Assembly (NCBI RefSeq): GCF_900107965.1
Contig: NZ_FNVU01000017.1
Coordinates: forward strand, 124,001 to 188,000
Origin: Actinacidiphila yanglinensis
GTDB taxonomy: Bacteria > Actinomycetota > Actinomycetes > Streptomycetales > Streptomycetaceae
DNA length: 64,000 bases
Direction of reading: 5' to 3'
In this document: positions 46,615-56,031 of the stretch, piece by piece
Position numbering within the stretch: the stretch's first letter is position 1
Layout: each line of letters begins with the position of its first letter
Position numbers and translations under genes: made by a program
Notes under the pieces: model-generated
The model's database searches: none
The model's input: only the letters and a program-made list of their open reading frames with translations
Told to the model about the DNA's origin: nothing

Positions 46615-47595
46615 GTGTCCAGCGCGACGCCGCAGCCCCAGACCACCGCACCCTTCGCGGACGTGCCGCGTTCGGCGGCACAGGCCAGTAGCTGGGTCGA
46701 CGACAACTGGGCCGGCTGGCTCAGTTCGGGCCTGCGCATCCTGCTGATCGTCGCCATCGCGGTAGTACTCCGTTCGGTGGTCCGCAAGACCATCAGCCGC
46801 CTGATCGAACGCATGAACAGGGGTGCCGAGGCCGCCGCGAACACCGCTCTCGGCGGGCTGCTGGTCAACGCGGAGCGGCGGCGGCAGCGCAGCGAGGCGA
46901 TCGGCTCGGTGCTGCGCAGCGTGGCGTCGTTCCTGATCCTGGGCACCGCGGCGCTGAGCGTGCTGTCGGTGCTGAAGATCGACCTGGCGCCGCTGCTGGC
47001 CAGCGCGGGTGTGGCCGGGGTCGCGATCGGCTTCGGCGCCCGGAACCTGGTCACGGACTTCCTCTCCGGCGTCTTCATGATCCTGGAGGACCAGTACGGC
47101 GTCGGCGACGTCATCGACGCCGGGATCGCGTCCGGCACGGTCGTGGAGGTCGGGCTGCGCGTGACGAAACTGCGCGGCGACGGCGGCGAGATCTGGTACA
47201 TCCGCAACGGTGAGGTGAAGCGGATCGGCAACCTCAGCCAGGGCTGGGCGACCGCCCTGGTCGACGTGCAGGTCGGCGCGGGCGAGGACCTGGACCGGGC
47301 CCGCACGGTGATCGCGGAGACGGCGGACGCGATGGCCAAGGAGGCTCCCTGGGACGAGCGGCTGTGGGAGCCGGTGAAGGTGCTCGGTCTGGAGTCGGTC
47401 GGCGTGGAGTCGGTGGTCGTCCAGGCCCAGGCCCGCACGATGCCGGGCGAGGCAGCGGGCGTCTCCCGCGAGCTGCGGCTGCGGATCAAGCAGGCGTTCG
47501 CCCGGGAGGGGATCGAGATCACCGGGGGTCCCGCGGGCGGGGCGATCCCGCCGCAGTCCGGCGGCGTGGACGGAAGCGACAGCGCCACCTCGTAA
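46615..47595 (+). CDS. Small-conductance mechanosensitive channel, MscS family
   Basis: 326 aa. Three membrane segments: near 35-55, 100-120, and the pore-lining helix in LLASAGVAGVAIGFGARNLV (residues 126-145), the Gly/Ala-packed TM3 of MscS. The beta domain follows (DFLSGVFMILEDQYGVGDVI), then the C-terminal domain with an added Gly/Ser tail. It opens under membrane tension to release solutes on osmotic downshift. Its stop codon lies inside a terminator stem. Confidence 0.94.
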   Translation: MSSATPQPQTTAPFADVPRSAAQASSWVDDNWAGWLSSGLRILLIVAIAVVLRSVVRKTISRLIERMNRGAEAAANTALGGLLVNAERRRQRSEAIGSVLRSVASFLILGTAALSVLSVLKIDLAPLLASAGVAGVAIGFGARNLVTDFLSGVFMILEDQYGVGDVIDAGIASGTVVEVGLRVTKLRGDGGEIWYIRNGEVKRIGNLSQGWATALVDVQVGAGEDLDRARTVIAETADAMAKEAPWDERLWEPVKVLGLESVGVESVVVQAQARTMPGEAAGVSRELRLRIKQAFAREGIEITGGPAGGAIPPQSGGVDGSDSATS

Positions 47596-47632
47596 GGACC
47601 GCCTTCCAGAAGCACGGGCCTTACGAGGTGGC
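47584..47632. terminator. Terminator overlapping the end of the mscS-type gene
   Basis: GCCACCTCGTAAGG (47584-47597) is the perfect reverse complement of 47619-47632, with a 21-nt loop. The TAA stop codon sits in the left arm, so ribosomes finishing the gene would disturb the fold. It separates two convergent genes. Confidence 0.85.
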
Positions 47633-47656
47633 GCGGCCTGCCTGACGGAACAGGCC

Positions 47657-49522
47657 CTACGGGTTCGACCTCGCCTGCGGGGAGGCGCCGCCGTCCTCCG
47701 GTGGGCCCGGCTGGGCACCCCGGGGCGGCGCCCCCTTGGACGAGATCAGGCTCGACGTGATCGTCATCGGATTGTCGGTGAACGCGGTCAGGTACAGCGG
47801 GGAGTGCGGCGGGAACTCCCGGTAACCGCCCGGGGGCGTGAGGCGGTACGTGGCGGAGGCGTGGGGGCGCAGGGTGCGCGCCCCGGACTCGATGGTCCAC
47901 CAGTCGGACGAGCCCTGGCCGTTGCGTGACGCGAAGTGCGGGGTCAGCGCGGTGGAGGCGTTGTTGGTCACCCGGACCGTCACGGACACGAACCCGTGGT
48001 GCGCCAGCGCCATCTTCGGCGTGACCTTCATGGTCAGCGGCGGCGAGCTCGCGGCGGCCACGCTCACGCACAGCACCGCCGGGGCCAGCAGCCCCGCCGC
48101 CACCGCCGCCTTGGCGCGGCGCCCGCGCAGCCGGGCCGGCAGCCGCGGCTGCCAGGCGCGCGCGAAGGCCGAGCCGGGCACCGTGGCCAGGGCGGCCAGC
48201 CACAGCGGGGTGAGCATCAGGAAGTAACCGTCCTGGGAGCGGGTCGCGAAGTAGAACGAGGCCCAGGGCAGGATGGTGATCGCCGGGCCGAGCCGCCGCA
48301 CGAACAGGCAGGTCGCGGCGAGCAGACCCAGCAGGAGCAGGCTGCTGCCGTACGAGTAGAAGTCGAGCCGGCTGCTGCCGTCGGTGAAGTAGTTCGAGAT
48401 GTCCACGACGCCCTGCCCGTGCATGATCGCCTTCTGCGTCAGTGGCAGCAGGATGCCGTGCAGCCAGCCGCGCGGGTCCTGGGCGGCGAAGTACGCGTTG
48501 AGCACGCCCCAGGACGCCAGCGCGATGCCGGTGTAGCGGGCCGTCACCGCGAGGGCGCCGCGAGGGCCGCGTGCCCCGAGTTCGCCGCGCCGCACCGCGT
48601 AGAGCGCGACGAGCAGGAACGGCGTGAAGAACCAGGCGAGTTGCTGCGAGGCGCACGCCGCGCCCAGGCACACCGCGCGCAGCACGCCGTACCGGCCGAG
48701 CCGGCCTCCGGCGCCGGTGTCCGTCCAGCGGACCACCACCGGGACGAGCAGGGCGAAGGCGAGCATGGCGGGGTAGCCCTCGCGGGCGTACTGCGGCAGC
48801 AGGTCGAAGCCGAGGCACACGGCGGTGGCCGCGGACCGCCACGGGGCGGGCAGCAGCAGCCACAGCAGGACGGTGCCGGCGGCCAGCGCGCCGGTGCTCA
48901 CCATCGTGGCGGCGGCGGTGCTGTGCACCAGCAGGTGGACGGGAGCGGTGAGCAGCGGGGCCAGCGGCGGGTAGCCGTAGGTGTAGTCGGCGCCGCCGCC
49001 CATGGTCTTGGTGATGCCGATGCCGGTCCCGTGGAACAGCCACGGCCACGGCTGGTCGTAGATCGGGCGGCCGTGGTCGATCGCCGTGGCGGCCTGGGCG
49101 GTGAGCACCCCCTCGTCGACGCCGGCGTGGTGCAGCGCGTAGCGGCAGGCCATCAGGAGCAGGGCGGTGGCCAAGACGCCGGCGTCGACCCGGGTCAGCG
49201 CGCGGCGGCCGCGGACGGTGCAGGCCAGCACGCCGGCGACGAGTATCGCGGCGTAGCAGACCGAGATGATCCCGGCGATCCACGGGTGGACCGCCATCGC
49301 GTTGGTCCAGCTGCCTCGGGTCCCGATGAACAGGCTGACCGTGGCGATCACCGTCATCCCGCGGTGCCACTGGGTCGGCGCGGCGCCCCCGGGCTCCGCG
49401 CCCGTCCCCACTCCCCCGGGCGCCGTGCCCGCGGCCCCCACCTGCTCGGGTCGCACCGGCGCTGCCGCTTCAGGCGGGCGCGGGGCCACCGTTCCGCCGC
49501 CCGGGTACGAGCGTCCTTCCAT
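47657..49522 (-). CDS. Polytopic membrane protein, glycosyltransferase-like
   Basis: 621 aa. A Pro/Gly/Ala-rich cytoplasmic tail (1-60) precedes about ten to eleven membrane segments, then a C-terminal extracytoplasmic beta-domain (LTMKVTPKMALAHHGFVSVT onward) and a Pro-rich end. The loop after the second segment has GRPIYDQPWPWLFHGTGIG and YGYPPLAPLL, which resembles the first outer loop of lipid-linked sugar transferases (GT-C), but I see no certain catalytic Asp pair. Convergent with mscS. Confidence 0.7.
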   Translation of the reverse strand: MEGRSYPGGGTVAPRPPEAAAPVRPEQVGAAGTAPGGVGTGAEPGGAAPTQWHRGMTVIATVSLFIGTRGSWTNAMAVHPWIAGIISVCYAAILVAGVLACTVRGRRALTRVDAGVLATALLLMACRYALHHAGVDEGVLTAQAATAIDHGRPIYDQPWPWLFHGTGIGITKTMGGGADYTYGYPPLAPLLTAPVHLLVHSTAAATMVSTGALAAGTVLLWLLLPAPWRSAATAVCLGFDLLPQYAREGYPAMLAFALLVPVVVRWTDTGAGGRLGRYGVLRAVCLGAACASQQLAWFFTPFLLVALYAVRRGELGARGPRGALAVTARYTGIALASWGVLNAYFAAQDPRGWLHGILLPLTQKAIMHGQGVVDISNYFTDGSSRLDFYSYGSSLLLLGLLAATCLFVRRLGPAITILPWASFYFATRSQDGYFLMLTPLWLAALATVPGSAFARAWQPRLPARLRGRRAKAAVAAGLLAPAVLCVSVAAASSPPLTMKVTPKMALAHHGFVSVTVRVTNNASTALTPHFASRNGQGSSDWWTIESGARTLRPHASATYRLTPPGGYREFPPHSPLYLTAFTDNPMTITSSLISSKGAPPRGAQPGPPEDGGASPQARSNP

Positions 49523-49844
49523 GCCGACCGTTTCCCCTCCGTCGGCCCTGCCCCCGCCGGTGGTCCGGCGGCGCGGCATCGGGCGCACACGACTACTTCT
49601 CAGGAGGGAAACCGGGGCCTGGTCGTTGCGCCGGCCCGGAGCGGAATTCCCCGACTGAGATGACCGTGCGGGCCGGGTCCTGGTTGTCCTGGGGGCGGGT
49701 GACGAGTCGGTGAACTCTGGCCGACTTCCGGCTGCGCGACGGACGGGCGGGCCCGGAGGCCGCCGGTGACCGGGTCGGGGATGCGGGTGGCGCGAGCGGG
49801 GCGCCGCAGCTCCGGCTCCGGTGAGCCCGTGCGGAGCCGTACCG
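49523..49844. other. Gene-free interval
   Basis: 322 bp between the membrane protein start and the DoxX stop. I see no coding frame with good codon bias, no clear promoter and no strong hairpin. Confidence 0.5.
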
Positions 49845-50228
49845 TCATCCCGTGAGGGACTCGGGGCCGAAGCGGCCCACCGCCACGAAGACGATCAGGG
49901 CGAGGTAGAAGAGGTTCAGCAGCGCGTGGCCGGGCTCGCGCCGGCGGTACTCCACGACGGCCGCGCCGCCCATCACGAGGCCCAGGCCGACGGCGGCCAG
50001 CGGCACCAGGAGTTGCGCCCTCGCGAGCAGCGCGGGCAGGACCAGCCCGGCCGCGCCCAGCACCTCGACCGCCCCGAGCTGCTTGATGAACCCGGCGCTG
50101 AAGTCCAGGGCCCAGCCGCCGCCGGGAGCCCTGGCCAGCTTCTCCCGGGGGATGAACAGCTTGTTGCCTCCGGCGATCAGGAAGACCGCGGTCAGCAGCC
50201 AAGTGACGGTCCACAGCGTGATGTTCAT
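49845..50228 (-). CDS. DoxX family membrane protein
   Basis: 127 aa with four membrane segments, starting TVTWLLTAVFLIAGGNKLF, the DoxX opening. DoxX proteins form membrane redox complexes with thiol or superoxide-defence partners in actinobacteria. It is 53 bp after the CMD gene and shares its ECF41-type promoter. Confidence 0.88.
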   Translation of the reverse strand: MNITLWTVTWLLTAVFLIAGGNKLFIPREKLARAPGGGWALDFSAGFIKQLGAVEVLGAAGLVLPALLARAQLLVPLAAVGLGLVMGGAAVVEYRRREPGHALLNLFYLALIVFVAVGRFGPESLTG

Positions 50229-50281
50229 GGAATCTCTCCCTCTCTCGGTCTCTCCCTCTCACCCCTCTCTCCTCGGGGTCC

Positions 50282-50752
50282 CTACACGTGCTGCCCGACC
50301 AGGTAGCCGCCACCCGGCTGCCGGGTGATGACGTTGAGCCGGTTGAAGGTGTTGATGAGCGCGATCAGCGCGGCCAGGGCCATGAGTTGCTCGTCGTCGT
50401 AGTGCTTGGCGGCGTTCGCCCAGACCTCGTCGCTGATGCCGGCGCCGTCGGCGAGGCGGGTGCCCTGCTCGGTGAGTTCCAGCGCGGCCCGCTCAGGGTC
50501 GGAGAAGACCGTCGTCTCCCGCCAGGCCGCGACCAGGTTCAGCCGCAGCGGTGTCTCCCCCGCGTGCAGGGCCTCCTTGGTGTGCATGTCGAGGCATCCC
50601 CCGCAGCCGTTGATCTGGCTGGCGCGGATCTTCACGAGTTCCTGCGTCGCGGCCGACAGCGTCGAGCCGGCGAGGACCTTGTCCGCCGAGACGAGGTACT
50701 TGACGAGCTTCGGTCCGACAGCGGTACCGAGGGGGTTGAGCCGGGCTGCCAT
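50282..50752 (-). CDS. Carboxymuconolactone decarboxylase / AhpD-like protein
   Basis: 156 aa. The AhpD-type active site is INGCGGCLDMHTKEAL, with CxxC and the following His, as in peroxidase-linked CMD proteins. These genes are the classic neighbours and targets of ECF41 sigma factors. A precise ECF41-type promoter lies 40 bp upstream. DoxX follows in the same unit. Confidence 0.93.
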   Translation of the reverse strand: MAARLNPLGTAVGPKLVKYLVSADKVLAGSTLSAATQELVKIRASQINGCGGCLDMHTKEALHAGETPLRLNLVAAWRETTVFSDPERAALELTEQGTRLADGAGISDEVWANAAKHYDDEQLMALAALIALINTFNRLNVITRQPGGGYLVGQHV

Positions 50753-50792
50753 GAGGTGCTCCTTCGTCGTGGTCGGTGAGCTTCACCTCTGG

Positions 50793-50819
50793 GACGAGGA
50801 GGACCGCGAAGACGTAACA
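50793..50819 (-). promoter_or_regulatory. ECF41-type promoter of the CMD-doxX unit
   Basis: Minus strand: TGTTACG (50819-50813), 16 bp, CGTC (50796-50793). The reported ECF41 consensus is TGTCACA-N16-CGTC. The same form occurs before sigJ at 53388. Confidence 0.75.
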
Positions 50820-50924
50820 CCGCGGCGGGAGAAGGGCGTCGCGCCGGCACGGCGCGGAGGACAACTGTCCGGCCGGGCGGCGAGTCTGACAGGTGACCGT
50901 GAAATCCCTTCCGGGAGGAATCCG

Positions 50925-52364
50925 ATGTTCCGTTCCCCTCCACGTGTCATCCGTCCGAGCGCGCGGTTCCTGGCGGGCGCGCTGCTCCTCTGCGGTCTGG
51001 GCGCCGCCCCTTCCGCGACCGCGGCAGCCGCGGGGCCGGCGGACCGGCCCGCCGTGCCGTTCAACGCGACGCAGCCCGACTTCAACGGGGACGGCTACCC
51101 GGACCTGGTCGTCGGCGCGCCGGGAGCCGCCGTGGCCGGCGCGGCGCGCGCCGGGTACGTCGCCGTCATGTACGGGTCGGTCGACGGTCTCTCGCTCACC
51201 CACCGTGCGGTGGTCAGCCGCAACACGGCGGGCGTGCCCGGCAGTCCGACGCCCTACGAGGAGTTCGGGTACGCGGTCACCTCGGCGGACCTCGACGACG
51301 ACGGCTACACCGACCTCGTGGTGGGCAATGCGATCGGGCCGGACACCCGGTCGGTGATCCTCTGGGGCGGCGCGAACGGGCTGTCGGGGGCGAGCACGGT
51401 GCCCGGCTCGATCGCGGCCGCCGGCGACTTCGACGGCGACGGCGCGGTGGACGTCGCGCTCTTCGACACCGGCACGGCCAGCGGCGACGAGCCGCTCGGC
51501 ACCACGGCGGTGGTGTGGCGGGGCCCCATCTCGCGCGCAGGCGTGCCGGCCTCCTCGTACGACTTCGGCGCGCGGGAACGGATCGTCGACATCCGCGCGG
51601 TCGCGGCGGGCGACGTCAACGGCGACGGCCGCGACGACCTGGCGGTACTGGAGTTCATCGGCGACGACGGCTACGGCACCGCCCTGTTCACCGCGGGCCC
51701 GTCCGGGCTCGACGAGGCCACGGTGCCGGCCGGCGCGTACCCGTCCACCTCGCTGGCCATCGGGGACGTGAACGCCGACGGCTACGGCGACCTGATCGTC
51801 GGCAACGCGGGGCGCGGCGCGGGGCAGGTGCTGGTCGGCTACGGAACGGCCACCGGTCCCGGGCCCGAGGACCAGTGGCCGGCCATCGACCAGAACAGCC
51901 CGGGCGTCCCGGGCGGCAACGAGTTCGGCGACCTGTTCGGCGCGTCGGTCGCGGTCGGCGACGTCGACGGGGACGGGTTCAGCGACGTGGCGGTGGGGGT
52001 GCCGAACGAGGCGCTGGGGACCGCCGGCGACAAGCTCGGCGCGGGGGTCGTCGTCCTGCTGCGCGGCGGTCCGGACGGCCTCAGCGGCACCGGCGCCCAG
52101 GCCTTCAGCCAGGACACCGCGGGAGTCCCCGGTGTCGCCGAGGCGGGCGACCACTTCGGCGGCCGGGTCGCACTCAGCGACGTCAACGGGGACGGCCGTG
52201 CCGACGTCGCGGGCGCCGCCCCCGGCGAGGACGGCGGCAACGGCGCCGTGTGGTCGGTACCGGGCGACGCGAAGGGACTCGTGCCGGCCGCGGCGCTCAT
52301 CGTCGGACCGAAAGGCATCAACGCCCCCGCGACCGGCGCCGCGTTCGGCGCGGATCTGCGCTAG
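50925..52364 (+). CDS. Secreted FG-GAP/VCBS repeat protein
   Basis: 479 aa. A signal peptide (residues 1-34, ending ATAAA) is followed by about seven beta-propeller blades, each with a calcium-type loop such as DFNGDGYPDLVVG, DLDDDGYTDLVVG, DVNGDGRDDLAV, DVNADGYGDLIVG and DVDGDGFSDVAVG. It folds as an integrin-alpha-like propeller and acts outside the cell; the ligand is unknown. ATG at 50925 follows GGGAGGAA. Convergent with sigJ. Confidence 0.92.
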   Translation: MFRSPPRVIRPSARFLAGALLLCGLGAAPSATAAAAGPADRPAVPFNATQPDFNGDGYPDLVVGAPGAAVAGAARAGYVAVMYGSVDGLSLTHRAVVSRNTAGVPGSPTPYEEFGYAVTSADLDDDGYTDLVVGNAIGPDTRSVILWGGANGLSGASTVPGSIAAAGDFDGDGAVDVALFDTGTASGDEPLGTTAVVWRGPISRAGVPASSYDFGARERIVDIRAVAAGDVNGDGRDDLAVLEFIGDDGYGTALFTAGPSGLDEATVPAGAYPSTSLAIGDVNADGYGDLIVGNAGRGAGQVLVGYGTATGPGPEDQWPAIDQNSPGVPGGNEFGDLFGASVAVGDVDGDGFSDVAVGVPNEALGTAGDKLGAGVVVLLRGGPDGLSGTGAQAFSQDTAGVPGVAEAGDHFGGRVALSDVNGDGRADVAGAAPGEDGGNGAVWSVPGDAKGLVPAAALIVGPKGINAPATGAAFGADLR

Positions 52365-52399
52365 GACGTGTCCGGCGCATCCCGGCGTCCGCCCACAGC

Positions 52400-53305
52400 T
52401 CAGTGACCGGACGGATCAGGGCCGGGATGTGCCGGCAGGTCCATGGCCGCCAGGCGCTCGGGGTCGCTGACGGACAGCACCTCCACGATGCGGCCGTCGG
52501 CCACCGTGCACGCCATCACCCCCATCACCCGGCCGCTCGGGCCCCACACCACGATCCCGGGCTCGCCGTCGATCAGGGCGGAGCGCGTGGTGACCGCGGC
52601 GCGTGCGCCGCGCTGGGCCCTGACCGCGACCTCGGCAGCCCCCACCCGGACGACCTCGCCGCGCCCGGAGAAGGAGCGCCACGTCACGTCCGGGTCCAGC
52701 ACCCGCATCAGCCCCTCGAAGTCCCCCGCGCGCGCCGCCGCGAGGAACGCGTCGACCACCGCGCGCTGCCGCTGCCGCTCCGCGGCGGGACGGGGACTGC
52801 CGCCCTGCACCTTCCTGCGGGCCCGGCTGGCGAGCATCTTGGCCGCGTCCGGGGACCGTCCGAGGATGCGCCCGATGTCCTCGAACGGCACCGCGAACAT
52901 GTCGTGCAGCACGAACGCCAGCCGCTCGGTGGGGCGCAGCGTGTCCAGCACCACCAGCAGCGCCAGCCCGACCGATTCGGCCAGCAGCGCGCCGTCCTCG
53001 GGCGCGCCCTCCTCGTCCTGGCTCACCACGAGTTCCGGCAGCCGGTCGTCGTACGGCGCCTCGGGCCGGATCCTGCGCGCCCGCAGCACGTCGAGGCAGA
53101 CCCGGCCGACCACGGTGGTCAGCCAGCCGCCCAGGTTGTCGATCCCGGCCGGGTCCTGGCGCGCCAGCCTCAACCAGGCCTCCTGCACCGCGTCCTCGGC
53201 GTCCGCGCGCGAGCCGAGCATCCGGTGGGCGACCGCCACGAGGCGTCCGCGCTGCTCCTCGAAGGCGCCCGCCAGCGCGTCCTGCGGCCCTGTTCCGGTG
53301 GTCAT
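52400..53305 (-). CDS. sigJ: ECF41 group RNA polymerase sigma factor with SnoaL-like C-terminus
   Basis: 301 aa. Region 2 (RLVAVAHRMLGSRADAEDAV, residues 21-40) and region 4 (ERLAFVLHDMFAVPFEDIGR) are followed by a SnoaL/NTF2-like domain of about 130 residues (AVVDAFLAAARAGDFEGLMR onward). ECF41 factors lack an anti-sigma partner; the fused domain controls activity. ATG at 53305 follows GAGGAGGG. Its own promoter matches the ECF41 motif, suggesting autoregulation. The CMD-doxX target is 1.6 kb downstream, beyond the convergent FG-GAP gene. Confidence 0.93.
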   Translation of the reverse strand: MTTGTGPQDALAGAFEEQRGRLVAVAHRMLGSRADAEDAVQEAWLRLARQDPAGIDNLGGWLTTVVGRVCLDVLRARRIRPEAPYDDRLPELVVSQDEEGAPEDGALLAESVGLALLVVLDTLRPTERLAFVLHDMFAVPFEDIGRILGRSPDAAKMLASRARRKVQGGSPRPAAERQRQRAVVDAFLAAARAGDFEGLMRVLDPDVTWRSFSGRGEVVRVGAAEVAVRAQRGARAAVTTRSALIDGEPGIVVWGPSGRVMGVMACTVADGRIVEVLSVSDPERLAAMDLPAHPGPDPSGH

Positions 53306-53361
53306 CCCCTCACCCTCCTCGCGCCGTTCCGACCTGTCCCGCTCCGGCGCCTCACGCCTGT

Positions 53362-53388
53362 GACGCGGCGGGAGCCGCCGGGGTAACA
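53362..53388 (-). promoter_or_regulatory. ECF41-type promoter of sigJ
   Basis: Minus strand: TGTTACC (53388-53382), 16 bp, CGTC (53365-53362), ending about 57 bp before the start codon. It matches the CMD promoter in both boxes and in spacer length. Confidence 0.75.
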
Positions 53389-53438
53389 GGCCCGCCCGCA
53401 CCGTGATCCTCCCGCGGGCAACCGGCTTCGGGAGGCGC

Positions 53439-54065
53439 TCAGTCCGATCCCGTCCCCAGGGCGTCGAGCAGCGGCGCGAGCCCGGTGATCGCCTGCGCGA
53501 CGAGGTCGGCGAGGTCGTCCACTCCCCCGCGCTCGGCCCAGTAGCGGGCGGCCTCGAACTGGACGGCGGTGAGGGCCGTCGCGGTGAGCCGTAGCCGGTA
53601 GTCGTCGACCGGCCGGCCGGAGCGGGCGGCGAGGACGCGGGCGACGGCGGCGTAGGTCTTCCGGTCCTCGACCGCCTGGCGGGCCTGGATCGCGGGCACG
53701 TCCGCCGCCAGGCGGAGGCGGGCGAGGGTGTACGCCCGGCCCTCGGCGTCCGCGGTCGCCGCGGCCACCACGGCGGTCGTGCCCGCCAGGACGCTGGCGT
53801 GCAGCGGCTCCCCCGCGGGCCGCTCCCCGACGATCCGCTCGAACAGCGGGTCGTACTCGTCGGAGAGCACGACGTCCTCCTTGGTCGGGAAGTAACGGTA
53901 GAAGGTGGTCGTGGAGGTCTCGGCCGCCGCCACGATCTGCTCGACCGTCGTCCGGTCGTACCCCTCCGAACGGAACAGCCGCATGGCCTCGGCCTGGATC
54001 GTGCGACGCAGCTTGATCTTCTTGCGTTCCCGCAGGCCGAGGGGGTGGTCACCGGGCACGCTCAT
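53439..54065 (-). CDS. TetR family regulator
   Basis: 208 aa. The N-terminal helix-turn-helix is TVEQIVAAAETSTTTFYRYF (residues 41-60), after the helix QAEAMRLFRSEGYDRT; the C-terminal part binds a ligand. It lies 118 bp downstream of an MFS exporter on the same strand and probably controls it through the palindrome at 55752. ATG at 54065 follows GAGGACC. Confidence 0.9.
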   Translation of the reverse strand: MSVPGDHPLGLRERKKIKLRRTIQAEAMRLFRSEGYDRTTVEQIVAAAETSTTTFYRYFPTKEDVVLSDEYDPLFERIVGERPAGEPLHASVLAGTTAVVAAATADAEGRAYTLARLRLAADVPAIQARQAVEDRKTYAAVARVLAARSGRPVDDYRLRLTATALTAVQFEAARYWAERGGVDDLADLVAQAITGLAPLLDALGTGSD

Positions 54066-54183
54066 GGGATGGTCCTCGCTCGTGGGCCGACGGGTCGGCT
54101 CGCTCCTCGGCTTGCTGCTCGACGCCCCGCCGGTCCGGTCACCGGGCCCGGCTGGTGCGCCGCCCCGGACCCGGCCGGACGGA

Positions 54184-55749
54184 TCATCCGTCCGCTCGTC
54201 CACCGGGGTCCGGCGACTCCTGGCGGGGCAGGAAGAGCACCGCCAGGATAGCCCCGGCCAGCACGAGACCGCCGGAGACGATCAGCGTCAGGTCCATGCC
54301 GTGCACGAAGGCGACCCGGACCGCGCGGCCGAGGACGTCGTCGTGCAGCCGGCCGGCCACCTCGACGCCGGCGGCCACGCTGTCGTGCACCGTGCCGGCC
54401 GACCCGCCCGGAAGGTGGCCGGTGTGCGAGCGGACCCGGCTGTGGTACCCGGAGCTCAGCACGGTGCCGAGCACGGCCACGCCGATGGTCCCGCCGACCT
54501 GGCGCAGCGCCTGGAGCAGGCCCGACCCGGCACCGGCCCGCTCCGCGGACAGCACGCTGAGGGCGGCCGTCATGGCGGCGGGGAGCGCGAGGCCGACGCC
54601 GGCGCCCAGCACCGCGATCCACGCCGCCGTGAAGCCGTAGCCGGTGTCCACCCGGGTGGTCGCCGCCGCGAGGAGCGAGGCCCCGGACAGCAGGAAGCCG
54701 GCCGCGATCACCAGCCGCGGACCGAAGCGCGCGGCGACCTTGCCGCCGCCCTGGGTGCCGATCAGGAGGCCGCCGATCATCGGCAGCAGGCGCAGCCCGG
54801 TGCCGAGCGGGGTGGCCCCGCCGACGCTCTGGAAGTACTGCGGCACCGCGAACAGCAGCCCGAACAGGGCGAAGTTGGCGATCGTGGCGTGCACGGCCCC
54901 CCAGGTGAAACGGGCGTCACCGAACAGGGACAGCTCGATCAGCGGGTGGGTACTGCGCCGCTCCCAGGCGGCGAAGGCGGCCAGCATCACCAGGCCGGCC
55001 AGGGCGGGCCCCCACGTGGTCGCGGCCGTCCAGCCGCTCTGGCCGGCGTTGATGAAGCCGTAGATCACTCCGGCCAGCCCGGCCGAGGACAGCAGCGCGC
55101 CCGGCACGTCGAGCGGGATCGGGCGGGCGCTGCGCGACTCGGGCAGGAGGACGACCAGGGCGGCGGCGCCGGCCAGCGCCAGCGGGATGTTGAGCAGGAA
55201 CACCGAGCCCCACCAGTAGTGGTCCAGCAGCCAGCCGCCGACGATCGGTCCCAGCGGCAGGCCGGCGGCGCTGGCCGCGGTCCATATGGTGACGGCCTTC
55301 GCCCGCGCGTCCCGCTCCTCGAACAGCGCGGGCAGCATGGCGAATCCGAGCGGCATCAACGCCGCACCGGCCAGGCCGAGTACGGCGCGGGCGGCGATCA
55401 GCTCGCCGGGCGATCCCGCCACCGCGCACCACGCCGAGGCCGCGGCGAACAGCACCAGCGATCCGACCAGGAGCCGCTTCCGGCCGTAGCGGTCGCCGAG
55501 GTTGGCCGCCGGGAGCATCGCCACGCCCACCACCAGCGTGTACGCGGTGCCGAACCACTGGAGTTGCCCGGTCGTGGCGTGCAGCGCGGTGGACACCTCG
55601 GGGAGCGCGACGTTCAGCACGGTCGCGTCCAGGCCGATCGTGAGGCCCGAGAGGGCGAGGGCGGCCAGCGCCCACCAGCGGGCGGAGCCACCCGCGCCGC
55701 GTCCCGCTCCGCTAATTTCGGGACGTCCTACTTTTTGGGTTGCAGTCAT
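54184..55749 (-). CDS. DHA2 family MFS drug transporter (EmrB/QacA type)
   Basis: 521 aa with 14 predicted membrane segments. Motifs: GLDATVLNVALPEVS in segment 1, NLGDRYGRKRLL in the 2-3 loop, and GPIVGGWLLDHYWWGSVFLL in segment 5. It would export drugs or natural products using proton force. No ribosome binding site precedes ATG at 55749, and TAAACT lies 7 bp upstream, so the mRNA may be leaderless. A palindrome overlaps this promoter. Confidence 0.92.
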   Translation of the reverse strand: MTATQKVGRPEISGAGRGAGGSARWWALAALALSGLTIGLDATVLNVALPEVSTALHATTGQLQWFGTAYTLVVGVAMLPAANLGDRYGRKRLLVGSLVLFAAASAWCAVAGSPGELIAARAVLGLAGAALMPLGFAMLPALFEERDARAKAVTIWTAASAAGLPLGPIVGGWLLDHYWWGSVFLLNIPLALAGAAALVVLLPESRSARPIPLDVPGALLSSAGLAGVIYGFINAGQSGWTAATTWGPALAGLVMLAAFAAWERRSTHPLIELSLFGDARFTWGAVHATIANFALFGLLFAVPQYFQSVGGATPLGTGLRLLPMIGGLLIGTQGGGKVAARFGPRLVIAAGFLLSGASLLAAATTRVDTGYGFTAAWIAVLGAGVGLALPAAMTAALSVLSAERAGAGSGLLQALRQVGGTIGVAVLGTVLSSGYHSRVRSHTGHLPGGSAGTVHDSVAAGVEVAGRLHDDVLGRAVRVAFVHGMDLTLIVSGGLVLAGAILAVLFLPRQESPDPGGRADG

Positions 55750-55751
55750 AA

Positions 55752-55768
55752 ATGGGAGTTTAACCCAT
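55752..55768. promoter_or_regulatory. TetR-type operator at the MFS start
   Basis: ATGGG-AGTTTAA-CCCAT, 5-bp arms around an AT-rich centre. It covers the predicted -10 (TAAACT on the minus strand) and abuts the start codon. The flanks (TTTTTT, TACTTTTTGGG) are unusually AT-rich. Confidence 0.5.
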
Positions 55769-56031
55769 ATTTTTTGGCCGCGAGAAGCCCCTGGTCGCAT
55801 GGGAAGCGTCCAGGGGCCTGATCAGCGGTTTCTTGCGATGGGACGGACGGGCGGGCGGGACGGCGTGCAGGACGTCCGGGTGGCGGCTCGCTCCGCGGGG
55901 CGAGGCGGCCGACGCCCGATGGGCCCACCCGCGCCACCATCACGCCCCCGGCCGGCGGGCCGGCCGCACGTCCACCGGCCCGGGCCCGCACCCGCGCTCC
56001 GGTCCGCCGGACAACCCGCCCGCGGAACCCC

